Positions 5,054 through 6,653 of a stretch of DNA of 6,653 nt are shown here, one piece after another. Position numbers and translations under genes: made by a program. Where the stretch lies: NCBI GenBank assembly GCA_041301185.1, contig JBFYSV010000236.1, positions 1 to 6,653 on the forward strand, in the 5' to 3' direction. Numbering within the stretch: position 1 is the stretch's first letter; every line of letters starts with the position of its first letter. The DNA is from JAQBDA01 sp041301185 (GTDB lineage: Bacteria; Chloroflexota; Anaerolineae; Anaerolineales; UBA4823). Under the pieces are notes generated by a model that was given only the letters and a program-made list of their open reading frames with translations, was not told the DNA's origin and made no database searches.

Positions 5054-6653
5054 TTATTGCGTTGCGCTCCTTCCCTTGCGCCAGTGCAGGTACACCCCCA
5101 GCGCCCCGGCGTAGGCGGCTGCTCCCAGCCACAGCACCAGGCTGAAGCCATAGGTTAGTGAGAGGATCGCTGCCAGCACCGAGGCGATCACCGAGGCGCA
5201 GCCATTCACCGCCCATGCCCAGGGAACCAGCCCGGGTGCGCGCTGCGCCTGGTCCTTGCCTGCCATCTGCTGCAACCCAAACGGGAAGGGCAAGCCCATC
5301 AAGATCCCCAGCGGGAATAGCGCCAGCACAGCCGCCGCCGCCCGTCCCCAGGCAGGCCAGCCCAGGGTCAGGTAGATGACCTGGGAGGTCATCCACGGGG
5401 TGAGCAGCGCCAGCAGAATCAGCGTCGCCAGAGCCGCCCGTTTCGGCAACCGCCGCCACCCGGCTGCCGCGCTGCCCAGTCCGGAAAAGGTCAGGATGGA
5501 CAGCACCACGGCAGTGAAGGCGTAGGTCGGGTTGCCCAGCAGCAAGATCCAGCGCTGGATGAGCGGGATTTCCACCAGCAGGTATGCCAGTCCAATCAAG
5601 CTGAAGTAACCCAGCACGTGCCCCAAGCGGCTTTTACTGCCCACCTGCCCACCGGGTGGGGGTTGCGAGCTTGTCCTCCGGGTAGGGAGAAGGAGCGGCA
5701 GGAGTACCAGCAGCGCGCTCAGCAATGTCACCAGGGCGAGCAACGCCAGCAGGATCAGGAAGCCGCTGCCCCCAAAGGGTTGCCAGGTTCGCCCTAACCC
5801 TGCCAGGATCTCCGGCGTCTGTCCCCAGGTGAAAAAGTGGAAGAAGAAGGGATGGTCATCCCTGGGCGGGCGCACATCGAAGGGATAATTGGCATAATAC
5901 GCCTGGCGGTCGCTAGCTTCGAGCAGGGCGCGGAATTCCTGGTAGTAGACCGGCTCGGGCAGCTTGTTGAAGCGGTTGGTCTCCGCCGGGGAGATATCCG
6001 GCGCCCAGACCAGGTCGAATTTCCGGCTTTCAGCGAACCGGCGGACTGGGTCCAGCTCAGCTGCCTGCCAGCCGTCCGGCTGCACCAGGAAGGTCATCGT
6101 CTGGATGCCGCGGTAGGCTACCAGCGCCTGAGATGGCGCTACCCCGCCGGACTCTTCCAGCGCTTCGACCAGGGTGGCTGCCAGGCGCAACTCTTCGCTG
6201 GGTGGGGTTTGCAGCCAGCGGGTGACCACCAGTACGCCGTCAGGGGCAAGCTGCTCCAGCGCCCGGGCGAACATCTCCACCGTCAGCGAGTAGGTTTCGT
6301 GCAGGCTGTACGCCCCGCTGGTCACCGGGTGGTAGGCATCGCTTAGGGGTAAGAATATTAAATCAAAGGGCTCTGGCAAGCCTTGCAGGAAGACTCGTCC
6401 GGTAGCAACCACCGTGCGCACATTGGGCGCCTCGAACGGGTTGGTTCCCGGGGCAGACCGGGCGACCGCCCCCGCTACCATTCCATTTGGCAGGACGGCG
6501 ATGATCTGCCTGGCGCCGCCGGCCTGGGCTTGCAAGACTCCCAGCCCCGCCCCGGGTTCCAGCACCAGCGCCCGGGCAGATGGGCGCAGTTGGAAAGCGA
6601 CCGCCTCGGGCAGGTAGGCAGCCGCAGGGAAATCCTGTGGCTGGACCAGGCTG
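5054..6653 (-). CDS. methyltransferase/spermidine-synthase-like protein fused to a multi-pass membrane domain (5' end outside window)
   Basis: The gene runs off the right edge: the frame stays open through 6653, so 532 residues are visible and the N-terminus is missing. A GTG at 6565 is in frame but lies inside the fold (ARALVLEPGAGLGV), so it is not the start. The visible N-terminal part is Rossmann-like, with LVLEPGAGLG (about 6536-6568) as SAM-type motif I, then FDLIFLPLSD and the GAYSLHETYSLTVEMF segment (about 6268-6364) typical of spermidine-synthase-like membrane proteins. DDHPFFFHFF (about 5831-5856) precedes the membrane block. From about 5764 down to 5075 there are roughly seven hydrophobic segments, including the family-like PWAWAVNG (about 5204-5227). 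True aminopropyltransferases carry GGGDG and an acidic catalytic motif; here these read EPGAG and LPLSD, so polyamine synthesis is doubtful. The protein should sit in the inner membrane; reaction and substrate are unknown. The TAA stop is about 70 bases from the convergent pcm stop, and I see no clear terminator between them. Confidence 0.88.
   Translation of the reverse strand, partial: SLVQPQDFPAAAYLPEAVAFQLRPSARALVLEPGAGLGVLQAQAGGARQIIAVLPNGMVAGAVARSAPGTNPFEAPNVRTVVATGRVFLQGLPEPFDLIFLPLSDAYHPVTSGAYSLHETYSLTVEMFARALEQLAPDGVLVVTRWLQTPPSEELRLAATLVEALEESGGVAPSQALVAYRGIQTMTFLVQPDGWQAAELDPVRRFAESRKFDLVWAPDISPAETNRFNKLPEPVYYQEFRALLEASDRQAYYANYPFDVRPPRDDHPFFFHFFTWGQTPEILAGLGRTWQPFGGSGFLILLALLALVTLLSALLVLLPLLLPTRRTSSQPPPGGQVGSKSRLGHVLGYFSLIGLAYLLVEIPLIQRWILLLGNPTYAFTAVVLSILTFSGLGSAAAGWRRLPKRAALATLILLALLTPWMTSQVIYLTLGWPAWGRAAAAVLALFPLGILMGLPFPFGLQQMAGKDQAQRAPGLVPWAWAVNGCASVIASVLAAILSLTYGFSLVLWLGAAAYAGALGVYLHWRKGRSATQ

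Noticed and set aside
5837..6346. 169-codon plus-strand frame
   Set aside because: It is antisense to the membrane-protein gene, whose motifs and hydrophobic segments are continuous, and it has no recognisable domain.

Overview
The window is bacterial chromosomal DNA of moderately high GC content with densely packed genes. It holds six protein-coding genes, one of them cut off by the right-hand edge. I see no rRNA, tRNA, CRISPR array or insertion sequence. The mix of genes (MoxR-DUF58 pair, short GDP-mannose dehydratase, isoaspartyl methyltransferase with a lipoprotein-like signal, multi-pass spermidine-synthase-like membrane protein) would fit an environmental lineage such as Chloroflexota/Anaerolineae. 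That placement is an impression from general similarity, not something the sequence proves.

Left part (1-2499, plus strand): about 265 bases of AT-richer leader with a small hairpin and a possible promoter, then a two-gene operon. A MoxR-type AAA+ ATPase (266-1222) is followed 2 bases later by a DUF58 membrane-anchored protein (1225-2499). In other bacteria such pairs act together as a chaperone-like ATPase and its von Willebrand-like partner. The transglutaminase-like gene that often follows is absent here.

Middle (2502-3189): a small XRE-family helix-turn-helix regulator on the minus strand ends 2 bases from the DUF58 stop. Its 5' side faces an intergenic control region shared with the divergent gmd gene. 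This region carries the best regulatory signals in the window: a near-perfect palindrome (3067-3089) overlapping the -35 of a good plus-strand promoter, and an 8-bp stem hairpin at the predicted 5' end of the gmd transcript.

Right part (3190-6653): gmd (GDP-mannose 4,6-dehydratase, 3190-4155) makes the precursor of fucose, rhamnose and related 6-deoxyhexoses for surface glycans. It is followed on the same strand by a protein-L-isoaspartate O-methyltransferase with an apparent lipoprotein signal (4218-4982). Convergent to it is a large minus-strand gene (5054 to beyond 6653) encoding a methyltransferase-like domain fused to about seven membrane segments.

Most of the window is ordinary housekeeping or accessory content. 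The points most worth a second look are the XRE/gmd intergenic region, the apparent export of a SAM-dependent repair enzyme, and the membrane-fused methyltransferase-like protein with a degenerate active-site motif.
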